64,000 nt of DNA from Candidatus Sodalis pierantonius str. SOPE (GTDB lineage Bacteria; Pseudomonadota; Gammaproteobacteria; Enterobacterales; Enterobacteriaceae): the NCBI RefSeq assembly GCF_000517405.1, contig NZ_CP006568.1, forward strand, positions 2,232,001 through 2,296,000, written 5' to 3'. Shown one piece after another: positions 1-8,276 of the stretch. How positions within the stretch are numbered: the stretch's first letter is position 1; each line of letters starts with the position of its first letter. Below the pieces are notes generated by a model. It was not told where the DNA came from and did no database searches. It saw nothing but the letters and a program-made list of their open reading frames with translations. The position numbers and the translations under genes were made by a program.

Positions 1-883
1 ACATGTCGTATTTCATTTCATCCATGCTGTCGGCGGGCTTGATGGAAATGCCGCCTGCGTCAAAGGTCAGCCCTTTCCCCACCAGCACAATCGGCCGCGC
101 TTCGGCGTCGGGGCTGCCTTTATACTCAATCACCGACATCAGCGATTCATTGGCCGAACCCTGACCGACCGCCAGATAGGCGTTCATGCCCAGCTCTTTC
201 ATCTGCTGTTCGCCGATGACCCGGGTCGTGGTGGTTTTGCCGTAGCCGTCGGCCAGCTGGCGCGCCTGCGAGGCCAGATAGGCCGGATTGCAAATATTGG
301 GCGGCATGTTGCCCAAATCTTTAGCGGCTTTGATACCGGCGGCGATAGCCAGACCGTGCGCAATCGCGCGCTCGCCGCTGGTTAATTCGCGGCGCGTCGG
401 CACATTGAACACCATTTTGCGCAACGGCCGGCGCGGCTCGGTTTTATTGCTCTTCAGCTGATCGAAGGTATAAAGCGTCTCTTTCGCCGTCTCCACCGCC
501 AGGCGTACTTTCCAGTAGGTGTTACGCCCCTTGACGTGCAGCTCGGTCAAAAAGCACACGGCCTCCATGGAGCCAGTGTCGTTGAGCGTATTAATCGTTT
601 TGTTGATAACCTGCTTATACTGGCGTTCATCCAGCTCGCGCTCTTTACCGCAGCCGATAAGCAGAATACGTTCGGACAACACATTCGGGACATGATGCAG
701 CAGCAGCGTCTGCCCGACCTTGCCTTCCAGTTCACCACGGCGCAGCAGCGCGCTGATATAGCCTTCGCTGATTTTATCGAGCTGTTCGGCGATCGGGGAC
801 AGACGGCGCGGCTCAAAAACCCCGACGACGATACAGGCACTGCGTTGTTTTTCCGGGCTACCGCTTTTTACACTGAACTCCAT
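1..883 (-). CDS. pepA: Leucyl aminopeptidase PepA, N-terminal part (gene runs off the window)
   Basis: The reverse strand reads an unbroken frame from an ATG at 883 to the window edge (294 codons), preceded by AGGAG. It contains the N-terminal macro-like domain and the start of the M17 catalytic domain, including VGKGLTFDAGG and GISIKPADSMDEMKYDM, which carry metal ligands of this family. PepA is a hexameric, manganese/zinc-dependent cytosolic aminopeptidase; in E. coli it is also an accessory DNA-binding protein in Xer recombination. It is divergent from lptF, as in other enterobacteria. The C-terminal part lies outside the window, so intactness of the whole gene cannot be judged. Confidence 0.95.
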   Translation of the reverse strand, partial: MEFSVKSGSPEKQRSACIVVGVFEPRRLSPIAEQLDKISEGYISALLRRGELEGKVGQTLLLHHVPNVLSERILLIGCGKERELDERQYKQVINKTINTLNDTGSMEAVCFLTELHVKGRNTYWKVRLAVETAKETLYTFDQLKSNKTEPRRPLRKMVFNVPTRRELTSGERAIAHGLAIAAGIKAAKDLGNMPPNICNPAYLASQARQLADGYGKTTTTRVIGEQQMKELGMNAYLAVGQGSANESLMSVIEYKGSPDAEARPIVLVGKGLTFDAGGISIKPADSMDEMKYDM

Positions 884-1049
884 GCACTCTCCTGAATCTT
901 AAAGGCAAAGACGGTTGCGCGGGATAAAATAGACTTTCCCGTCATCGTCCCGCCTTTGCATTCACTCTATGTGTTAATCTGAACGACGCAAAGGACGCTA
1001 TTCTGTCGACAATCAGTGCGTTCTCATGGCTCGGCCGAATGCTTAATGT

Positions 1050-1058
1050 TGTTATACT
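1050..1058 (+). promoter_or_regulatory. Candidate extended -10 element for lptFG
   Basis: TGTTATACT has the TGn-TATACT form of an extended -10 and lies about 105 bases before the lptF start in the pepA/lptF divergent region. There is no good -35 hexamer at the expected spacing. The assignment rests on sequence match and position only. Confidence 0.4.
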
Positions 1059-1162
1059 CTATCTAGCGATAAAGGTGGCTGTTTGATACGTATTAATGGT
1101 GGATTAGCGATGAAATTATCGATTTTCCTGCAAAAAGACAAGTTTTCACAGGCGAAATAAGC

Positions 1163-2263
1163 GTGATAATTACTAGATATCTGGTTCGGGAGACATTTAA
1201 AAGCCAGCTTGCCATTCTGTTCATCCTGCTGCTGATTTTTTTCTGTCAAAAGCTGGTGCGGATTTTGGGCGCGGCGGTGGATGGCGATATTCCGACAAAG
1301 CTGGTTTTATCTTTACTCGGCTTGGGCGTGCCTGAAATGGCGCAATTGATCCTTCCCCTGAGTCTCTTCCTGGGGTTGTTGATGACGCTGAGCCGTATGT
1401 ACACCGAAAGCGAAATTACGGTTATGCACGCCTGCGGGCTAGGTAAAAGTGTGTTGATTCGCGCAGCGCTTGTGCTCAGCCTGATTACCGCGATAGTCGC
1501 GGCGGTGAATGTGGTATGGCTTTCGCCCTGGTCGTCGCGCCATCAGGATCTGGTGATGTCGGAAGCCAAGGCCAACCCGAGCATGGCGGCGCTGGTCGAG
1601 GGGCAATTCAAACCGGCGGAAAACGGCAATTCGGTGCTGTTCGTCGGCAACGTGAAAGATAAAGGGTTTGAACATGTGTTTCTGGCCCAGCTCAAGCCGA
1701 ACGGCAATGCGCGTCCTTCCGTGGTTATCGCGGACCGTGGTCATATGACCCAGCGGCCGGACGGATCGCAATTGGTCATGCTGGATAAGAGCACCCGCTA
1801 TGAGGGGACCGCGCTGCTGCGCGATTTCCGCATTACCGATTTTACACAATATCAGGCGGTTATCGGCCATCGGGCGGTGGCGGTGGACAGCACCGACGCC
1901 GAGCAGATGACGCTGCACCAGCTGTGGCGCTCGCCGGAACCGGAGGCGCGCGCTGAGTTGCACTGGCGGCTCACGCTGGTGGTGTCGGTGCTGATTATGG
2001 CGATGATGGTGGTGCCGCTATCGGTGGTCAACCCACGGCAGGGCCGGGTCCTGAGCATGCTGCCGGCGATGCTGCTGTATCTGATTTTCTTCCTGCTGCA
2101 AACCTCGCTGCGCTCCAACGGCGCCAAGGGCAAGCTTGACCCGATGTTGTGGATGTGGCTGACCAATGTGGCGTACCTGGCGCTGGCGCTGGTACTGAAT
2201 TTATGGGACAGCGTACCGGCGCGCAGGCTTCGCGGGCGGCTGCATGCAAGAGGAGCGGCCTAA
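1163..2263 (+). CDS. lptF: LPS export ABC transporter permease LptF
   Basis: A 366-residue protein of the usual LptF length, starting at a GTG (MIITRYLVRETFKSQ). It has an N-terminal pair of membrane segments, a long periplasmic jellyroll-like region (about residues 110-265) and C-terminal membrane segments with VVPLSVVNPRQGRVLSMLPA. With LptG and the ATPase LptB it forms the inner-membrane complex that extracts lipopolysaccharide and pushes it into the LptC-A-DE bridge. The stop overlaps the lptG start by one base (TAATG), which indicates translational coupling. No lesions are seen. Confidence 0.96.
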   Translation: MIITRYLVRETFKSQLAILFILLLIFFCQKLVRILGAAVDGDIPTKLVLSLLGLGVPEMAQLILPLSLFLGLLMTLSRMYTESEITVMHACGLGKSVLIRAALVLSLITAIVAAVNVVWLSPWSSRHQDLVMSEAKANPSMAALVEGQFKPAENGNSVLFVGNVKDKGFEHVFLAQLKPNGNARPSVVIADRGHMTQRPDGSQLVMLDKSTRYEGTALLRDFRITDFTQYQAVIGHRAVAVDSTDAEQMTLHQLWRSPEPEARAELHWRLTLVVSVLIMAMMVVPLSVVNPRQGRVLSMLPAMLLYLIFFLLQTSLRSNGAKGKLDPMLWMWLTNVAYLALALVLNLWDSVPARRLRGRLHARGAA

Positions 2264-3339
2264 TGTTTGGCGTATTGGACCGCTATATCGGTAAAACCAT
2301 TTTCAATACCATCATGATGACCCTGTTCATGCTGGTGTCGCTGTCGGGCATTATCAAATTCGTCGAGCAGCTGCGCAAAGTGGGACAGGGGGGCTACTCG
2401 GCGCTGGGCGCGGGCCTGTTTACTTTGCTCAGCGTACCCAAGGATATCGAAATCTTCTTCCCGATGGCGGCGCTGCTGGGCGCGCTGCTGGGACTGGGTT
2501 CGCTGGCGACCCGCAGTGAACTGGTAGTGATGCAGGCATTCGGTTTCAGCCGGCTGCAGGTGGCCGGTTCGGTGATGAAAACCGCCATTCCGCTGGTGCT
2601 CTTGACCATGGCCATCGGCGAATGGGTGGCGCCGGCGGGCGAGCAAATGGCCTACAGCTACCGCACTCAGGCGATTTACGGCGGCTCCATGCTCTCAACC
2701 CAGAACGGGCTGTGGGCCAAGGACGGTAATGACTTTATTTTCATCGAGCGGGTGGTGGGCAGTGATGAGCTGGCCGGCGTCAATATTTATCATTTCGATA
2801 AGGCCGAACGGCTGCAATCGCTACGCTATGCCGCCACGGCCACCTTCAGCAACGGCAGCTGGAAATTGTCGCAGGTGGACGAATCGGATTTAACCAACGA
2901 CAAGCAGATAACTGGCCGGCAAACCCTGAACGGCGAATGGAAAACCAACCTGACGCCGGATAAACTGGGAGTCGTCGCGCTGGAACCAAATTCGTTGTCT
3001 ATCTCGGGGCTGTATAATTACGTCAACTACCTCAAGCAGAGCGGGCAGGAATCCAACCGTTACCAGCTAAATATGTGGAGCAAGGTTTTCTCGCCGTTCT
3101 CGGTGGCGGTGATGATGCTTATGGCGCTGTCGTTTATTTTCGGACCGCTGCGCATCGTACCTATGGGAGTACGGGTCGTCACCGGGATAAGCTTCGGTTT
3201 CTTGTTTTACGTGCTGGATCAGATCTTCGGGCCGTTGAGTCTGGTGTACAACATGCCGCCGGTATTCGGGGCCTTGCTACCCAGTATGGCGTTTCTTATC
3301 ATCAGTATCGTTATGCTGTTAAGGCGCTTTGTTGAATAA
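2263..3339 (+). CDS. lptG: LPS export ABC transporter permease LptG, last codons replaced by IS end
   Basis: A 358-residue LptG beginning MFGVLDRYIGKTIF, with the same fold as LptF: membrane segments at both ends and a periplasmic beta domain between. It partners LptF/LptB in LPS extraction. The body is intact and of normal length. The final residues (FVE) and the stop are not native: an IS5-type end starts at 3325, so the terminal-repeat sequence supplies codons TTT GTT GAA TAA. The native end appears to lie at 9335-9340, beyond a copy of the same 9 bases (CTGTTAAGG), and would read ...LLRRR-stop. The protein therefore probably still works. Confidence 0.95.
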   Translation: MFGVLDRYIGKTIFNTIMMTLFMLVSLSGIIKFVEQLRKVGQGGYSALGAGLFTLLSVPKDIEIFFPMAALLGALLGLGSLATRSELVVMQAFGFSRLQVAGSVMKTAIPLVLLTMAIGEWVAPAGEQMAYSYRTQAIYGGSMLSTQNGLWAKDGNDFIFIERVVGSDELAGVNIYHFDKAERLQSLRYAATATFSNGSWKLSQVDESDLTNDKQITGRQTLNGEWKTNLTPDKLGVVALEPNSLSISGLYNYVNYLKQSGQESNRYQLNMWSKVFSPFSVAVMMLMALSFIFGPLRIVPMGVRVVTGISFGFLFYVLDQIFGPLSLVYNMPPVFGALLPSMAFLIISIVMLLRRFVE

Positions 3340-3539
3340 ATCCGAAATTTGTGACGACTTCCTCCCTATTAGGGCGATTGTTACATGATGCGGACGCTGT
3401 TTGGCATTCCTAACAGCGTGATCCGGTTAAGCGCTTTGACCATTGCCATAGCCTCACCTACCTGCGCGTCATAGTCATGCAGACTCAGATGACCACCCAG
3501 AAGTGTTTTAAACCGGAACATGGCCGTTTCAGCCGGTGA
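3325..3539 (-). mobile_element. IS5-family (IS903-like) right-end fragment
   Basis: Begins with the right terminal repeat at 3325 and contains the last ~60 codons of the transposase in reverse (…SVRIM at its C-terminus). It then stops at the 67-bp palindromic element. It is nearly identical to the same part of the full copies, with a few base differences. It has no function on its own except as the left boundary of the 6-kb segment. Confidence 0.9.
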
Positions 3540-3606
3540 GAGCCTGTTTAGAAATTTGTGTATTTGCCTGATTTTGATGTTGGATTGAACATTTCTAAAC
3601 AGGCTC
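3540..3606. repeat. 67-bp palindromic solo element derived from the IS256-type left end
   Basis: Starts GAGCCTGTTTAGAAAT and ends with the exact reverse complement, ATTTCTAAACAGGCTC. Its first ~40 bases equal the left end of the full IS256-type copies (12100, 42582, 53433). The remainder equals another part of the same left end in inverted order. It has no coding capacity and no obvious target duplication. It lies between the IS5 fragment and the truncated integrase. It resembles a MITE or an aberrant IS256 end product. Confidence 0.75.
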
Positions 3607-3961
3607 ATGCTCCTTCACTCCAGCGCTTATTACTGGCGTGCCATTCGCTAGCAATAGTTTCGAAAGTATAGGCTCCCGAATCCTCAGCCTGAGCTTCCTT
3701 CTGTTTCGCTTTTGGGTCGATGCCCTGCGCTATCAACTTTTTGGCTTCATCGCGCTTTGCCCTAGCCTGAGCGAGAGTCACGGTAGGCCAAACACCAAAA
3801 GCGAGGCGATCCTCTTTTTTGTCAGAGGGACGTCTATATTTCATGCGCCAGTATTTGGATCCCTTGGCCGAAACTTCAAGATACAAACCGCCGCCATCGG
3901 CCATTTTGTAGGTTTTGTCTTTTGGCTTTGCGGTCTCTACCTGTCTGGCGTTGAGCTTCAT
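3605..3961 (-). pseudogene. Tyrosine integrase N-terminal remnant (P4-type, DUF4102)
   Basis: About 118 codons starting MKLNARQVETAKPKDKTYK, with the DUF4102 arm-binding signature (DGGGLYLEVSAKGSKYWRMKYR, then LAFGVWPTVTLAQARAKRDEAK) and the beginning of the core-binding domain (FETIASEWH). P4-type integrases are about 400 residues, so the whole catalytic domain is missing; the frame ends at the 67-bp IS256-derived element. The gene lies just beyond the 3' end of tRNA-Leu in the same orientation, the standard int-tRNA arrangement of a genomic island, so it marks an island whose body has been lost. Confidence 0.9.
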
Positions 3962-4117
3962 TTGGGGGGCACATTTCTAATCGAAGTTAAGATGCCCCCA
4001 ATGACATACGGGTTTCAACGGACTATCTCGGACGACTCAGGACGTAAAAATCCCTGCAATCATAGATTTTTAAGGGATAATTGGACTTTCTCGGATGGTC
4101 TTGGAAGTACTACTAAA

Positions 4118-4202
4118 TGGTGCCGAAGGCCGGACTCGAACCGGCACACCCGAAGGCGGTTGATTTTGAATCAACTGCGTCTACCGATTTCGCCACTTCG
4201 GC
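4118..4202 (-). tRNA. leuX: tRNA-Leu (anticodon CAA)
   Basis: The reverse strand folds into a class II tRNA of 85 nt ending CCA. It has a GCCGAAG acceptor 5' strand, an anticodon loop TTCAAAA (anticodon CAA), a long variable arm and GGTTCGAGTCC in the T arm. The sequence closely resembles E. coli leuX apart from the variable arm. leuX is a classic integration site in enterobacteria, and the truncated integrase beside its 3' end fits that. CAA reads UUG leucine codons. Confidence 0.97.
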
Positions 4203-4472
4203 ACTGATAGGGGTACGGATAGCGAGGTGCATTATACCGTTAACAGATCCCGGCGCAATACTAATCCGCCTCTCCGGTGCGCAACTGCTGAAAAAACGGC
4301 CTTACGGTGCATTTTGGCACCTGTTGGCTAAGGTGGGTAGGTGGGCAGGCGAAGCAACTCTTCCCCCCGCGCATCTGTTGGCTAACGCTAGCAGCCGGAG
4401 CATCCACGTTGCCCGCGTGCCTGCTAGCTAATCTGGCTGGACGCCGGTTTACATTTCTCCCGCGCTTGCTGG

Positions 4473-5264
4473 CTATTGCTGGCATCCCGGGCACCAATAA
4501 AACGGTCGGCCGGAAAACGTGGTCTTCTCAATTGCGTGACCACAGCGCTCGCAGGCTTTGCCTGCACGGTGAAAGGCGCGAAAGCGAAACGTGGCGCCAT
4601 GGTGATCTTTAGCGCCCGGCTGGCCGCGGGTAGTGTAAGATAAGCGCAGAATGTCGAGAATAGCCTGACACAAAAGCCGTTGCTGCTCTATGTTTAAATC
4701 GCGCGGTCGATGATGCGCCGCCAGCCGCGCTTGCCATAGAATTTCCACCCGCAGATAATTGCCCAGGCCGGCAATGAAGGATTGGTCCAGCAGCAGCGCG
4801 CCAAGCTGGCGGCCGCAAAAGCGCTTGGACATCAGCCGCGCCTGCACGGTTTCCACCGTCAGTTGCAAGTCCAATGCATCTGGGCCAATGCGCAGCAAAA
4901 AGGGGTGCTCGGTAACCTCGTCAGCGCTTAACATACTGATTTCTGATGCGCTGTAGAGCAAGATGGCGGCGTTGTGATTCTCCAGCCGTACTCGCAGGTC
5001 GCGTTTCGTCACCGGCGTTTCCCCCGCTTTGACCACCCGCCAGACGCCGTACAGCTGGTTGTGGCTGTAGAGCACCAGTCCATTGGAAAACCAGGTCAGC
5101 AGCGCTTTACCCCGCGCCTCGATCTTGTCGATGGTTTGCCCGGTCAGTTGCGTCTCCCAGCGTTTCAGATGAGGAAAGGCAAACCACGCCAGGGTAATCG
5201 GTAAATGGGACATCGCCTGCATCAAGCCATCGGCTGCACGACGTATTTCCGGTCCTTCTGGCAT
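4473..5264 (-). CDS. nei: Endonuclease VIII (DNA glycosylase/AP lyase)
   Basis: A 263-residue protein, the same length as E. coli Nei. It starts MPEGPEIRRAAD, where Pro1 (after Met removal) and Glu2 are catalytic. It continues with the Fpg/Nei beta-sandwich, a helix-two-turn-helix region (AGLGNYLRVEILW) and a C-terminal zinc finger (CERCGHAIEKTTFSGRPFYWCPGCQQ region, four Cys). It removes oxidised pyrimidines from DNA and cleaves the strand by beta/delta elimination. It is intact although it sits between broken genes inside the IS-bounded 6-kb segment. Confidence 0.96.
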   Translation of the reverse strand: MPEGPEIRRAADGLMQAMSHLPITLAWFAFPHLKRWETQLTGQTIDKIEARGKALLTWFSNGLVLYSHNQLYGVWRVVKAGETPVTKRDLRVRLENHNAAILLYSASEISMLSADEVTEHPFLLRIGPDALDLQLTVETVQARLMSKRFCGRQLGALLLDQSFIAGLGNYLRVEILWQARLAAHHRPRDLNIEQQRLLCQAILDILRLSYTTRGQPGAKDHHGATFRFRAFHRAGKACERCGHAIEKTTFSGRPFYWCPGCQQ

Positions 5265-5755
5265 TTTCCCCTCCCTTCAATCAGGCTGCATGCTGATGAT
5301 AGCACCCGGCGGGAAAAGTCGTCTAAGCGAAACTCAAGTAAACCCGTCCCGGCATTTCCCCTGAGACTCTACCCGGCGTCGAAGGCGCGTACCGATTGTC
5401 GCTGGCGACCACGCGTGATGTAACCGTTGCGGATTGAGAAGCGCTTTGCCTAGCTGTCGCCGCCGTTCCATTAATCGATAGCGGCGGCCGAACGAAGCGC
5501 AAGGACGTGAATTACCGCCCTTACACCTGGTCGCTGCGTCGCAAGTTGGTTAAGGACGGATCGCGACAGGCTTCACATCAACTTAGCTAATACCGTTGCC
5601 ACCGGCAGGAATAGTCCCAAAATGGCAGTTTACGGTAGGTTTCTCCGATATTTCGCTGCCTGGCAGGCATTGATGCGGCATACTGTGTCGATGCGCCTAC
5701 AGGGTTGCGACGCTTATGAAGGTGCCGTGATCGGCTATTAATTCAGGAGCTTATT
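5265..5755. other. Intergenic region between nei and yjjA
   Basis: 491 bases without a supported gene. No tRNA, IS end or strong hairpin was recognised. AGGAGC at about 5744-5749 serves as the ribosome-binding site of the next gene. It probably contains the divergent promoters of nei and yjjA. Confidence 0.5.
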
Positions 5756-6289
5756 ATGATGACCCCTTCCCGCCGCCTGTTATGCGCGCTGAGCGTCTGT
5801 ACCGCCATGTCTTGCGGTGTGGCACAAGCGGCCAGCTGGATGGATTCTGCCGCGAACGTGGCCAACAGTTTGCAACAATCGAACGCCAACAGCGGCGGGC
5901 AAAATTCCACCGCTACCAATAATAAGGGTACCTCGTTAAGTTCGCTCGCCGGGCTGCTGAACGGCGGCGATAAGGCGTTAAGTTCCGGTTCAATGACTAA
6001 TGCCGCCGGCGTGCTGCAATACTGTGTTAAAAATAATTTACTGTCCGCCGGCAGTACTTCCACGGTAAAAGATCAGCTGTTGGATAAGCTTGGCATTAAC
6101 AATAACGCATCGACCACCGCCTCCGCTGTGAAAACGCAGGATTACCAGTCCGGTCTGGCGGGGATCTTGAATACCAGTCAGGGTAACACCGTGAATTTGA
6201 ATGCCCTTAGCACTTCACAGCTGACTGAAAAGTTCAAAACCAAAGCCTGCGATTTGGTCCTTAAGCAGAGCAAAAACTTTATTTCCTGA
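5756..6289 (+). CDS. yjjA: Secreted DUF2501 family protein YjjA
   Basis: A 177-residue protein with a signal peptide (MMTPSRRLLCALSVCTAMSC…AQAA). It has a Ser/Asn-rich middle, the conserved AAGVLQYCVKNNLL segment and the family C-terminus KTKACDLVLKQSKNFIS. Two cysteines (in LQYC and KACD) probably form a disulfide. These features match E. coli YjjA, a periplasmic protein of unknown function. An AGGAG ribosome-binding site lies 6-7 bases before the ATG; the second ATG, three bases on, is also possible. The gene is intact. Confidence 0.88.
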   Translation: MMTPSRRLLCALSVCTAMSCGVAQAASWMDSAANVANSLQQSNANSGGQNSTATNNKGTSLSSLAGLLNGGDKALSSGSMTNAAGVLQYCVKNNLLSAGSTSTVKDQLLDKLGINNNASTTASAVKTQDYQSGLAGILNTSQGNTVNLNALSTSQLTEKFKTKACDLVLKQSKNFIS

Positions 6290-6707
6290 CGCGTGTACCG
6301 GCGGGGTGCCGCTGCACGCCCCAGCGGAAGGCATGCTAGCATGCGAGCCGGGATACTACCGCCTCACGAAGCAGACGACTTAAAGGCGCTCACCGCTGGA
6401 GAAGCATCAGCGTGCCAGCCACTCATCGCCCGCCTGGGGGAACATGAGGATGATTCAGCCATCCGCTATAAAAGAAACGTCATCATGAAGACCGAGATTC
6501 GCGTACTTGAAAAGCTTGGGGTGCTATAGCAGCCCACCGCTAAACACGCTTCAGCGCAATGGCCATTAACCGCCCGCTTTGCGCGTTGTGAAGGTGATTC
6601 AGCAGCCCAGGGCTGAAGCAGCGCCAGCGCGAGGTTCACCCTTGGGCGGGACTGGGCAACCTCTGCCCGCTGCACAGCCTCGCTTTGGGAAACCCTGGCG
6701 CTTGCCG
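6290..6707. other. Intergenic region downstream of yjjA
   Basis: About 420 bases with short open frames on both strands that look random in composition. No gene or RNA is supported. yjjA and the beta-propeller pseudogene converge here. Confidence 0.45.
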
Positions 6708-7665
6708 CTACACATCCGCCAGGGGAAAATAGCCGAGCGCCTCGCAGCCCTCACCCACCCGAGGTGTGGCAATCACTTGCAGCAGGTGCAAATCGATCGC
6801 GCTCAGGGTGCCGTCATCCTCATTAGCAATCAGCAACAGCGCGTTATCGGGGCTGAAGCAACCATCCATCGGTTTATTGCCGACGCGAAAGCTGGCCAGC
6901 GGCGTGAGTTCACCGTCCAAGAGTGTCACCACCGGCTCGCCGTCGCCCACGACCGCCAACAGCGAACCGTCGTGATTAAAGCGGACGACCTGTGCGTTGT
7001 GATGGTGATCATTAAGAGGTAGCGTGCCGCGCAGCTGATGGCTGTCGCTATCGACAATATACAGCGCCGGACGGTCGGCGGCCGTGGCCACCACATAGAG
7101 ATGGCGGGGCGGCGATACCGCCGATCGGTCCCGGCATGGCAATCGTATCCAGCACCTGTCCCGGCGAGACGGCGATATCCACCACGATAATACTGGCGTC
7201 CTCTTCATTTTCGGTGAACAGCTTTTTCTCCGACGGCGTAATGGTTAGGCGGTGCGTGTTGGCTGAAGGTGTAGCTATCCGCTCAACCACCCGGTCATCA
7301 TCTGTGTCGATCACCACGATGGCGCGGCTATTTTCACAGCAGAGATAAAAGCGCCCATCATCGCCAATACGGCCGGTATGGGGAGATTGCAACGGGCTGA
7401 TGTCGATAAAACTCCGTAGGGTGCGCCGCGCCAGGTCGATGACGGCGATTTTGTGTCCTGGATGCGGATTGTCTCCATGCACGCCGTCGCCGTACAAGGG
7501 AACGTAGGCCTTCATTTTCGCTGCCGCAATCACCAACTCGTGCGGACGGGGCGGAAAGCCGTTCAGCCTTTGCTGTACAACATAGCTGTCAGCATCGAGG
7601 AACAGAACGTTTGAGCCTTGCTTGTCAACGGCAATCAGGCCATAGGCGTTGGCGAGTGTGGTCAT
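6708..7665 (-). pseudogene. YVTN/YncE-like beta-propeller protein, frameshifted
   Basis: Two overlapping reverse frames together make a ~319-codon beta-propeller. The first (7665 to about 7105) begins MTTLANAYGLIAVDKQGSNVLFLD. The second continues RHLYVVATAADRPALYIVDSDSHQLRG and ends …GYFPLADV at 6708. Repeated blades of the type 'H-x-L-x-x-x-x-D-x-x-L-x-V' are visible in both halves. A single base lost near 7100-7106 explains the break. Such propellers are often lactonase-like or surface/periplasmic binding proteins, but no signal peptide is evident and the substrate is unknown. Probably a recent pseudogene. Confidence 0.8.
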
Positions 7666-8276
7666 AGTCGCTCTCCCTTCTCAGCTATCTTTACCCTAAG
7701 AATAGTTCATCATGCAAGGTTTGGCGCCGACGCAGACAGCGTTTACACTGGGAGCTGTGTCGACAGTCGCTATGGTAATAGCGTAAGTAGCGGCGGCGGC
7801 ACCGTCAGCAACATGCGCTGCGGCTCGGGCAGCGAAACAATCATAGGTCATCAGAAAGAGTCTGGTGGAAAGGGTGCGCCCCCGCCTGCGAGAGGGGCCT
7901 TTCATTAATTTATTCACAAATTAATAATATATTTACTAGCATTAAAATGGCCCTGCGGCGGGAGGATTTAATTTATGTCATGTGCATTAAAATAAATAAC
8001 CTACTATTTACCCGAGGACAATAACATTATTCCCCACAGGTCAAAAAGGAGGACAAGCCAGTAATAGCGCCCGCTGCGGGGGGATTGGCTGGCAAAGCGA
8101 TAACTCTGGACCAGAGGGGAAGGTTAATTTAATGTTGTCATAATTAAAAAATCAAAGATAGAATCATTAGTTACCAAAAGCAGTTAACTATCGCGCCCAA
8201 TGTTATTTTCGTTCACGACCTTGTCAAGGACGTTTAATGACTTGGATTCCTTAATATTCGTTCACTAACGAATATC
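7666..8276. other. AT-rich non-coding stretch with palindrome before the IS
   Basis: About 610 bases with no supported gene. The part after 7905 is much more AT-rich than its neighbours, including long A/T runs near 7910-7940. A perfect inverted repeat (ATATTCGTT-cact-AACGAATAT, about 8253-8274) ends two bases before the IS5-type copy at 8277. The stretch may be the upstream region of a gene since lost. Confidence 0.5.

Noticed and set aside
1439..1963. Long reverse-strand open frame inside lptF
   Set aside because: It is the shadow of a well-conserved gene on the other strand; its translation has no family-like features.
6293..6529. Possible small gene after yjjA
   Set aside because: No ribosome-binding site, no recognisable family and start directly at the yjjA stop; probably random.
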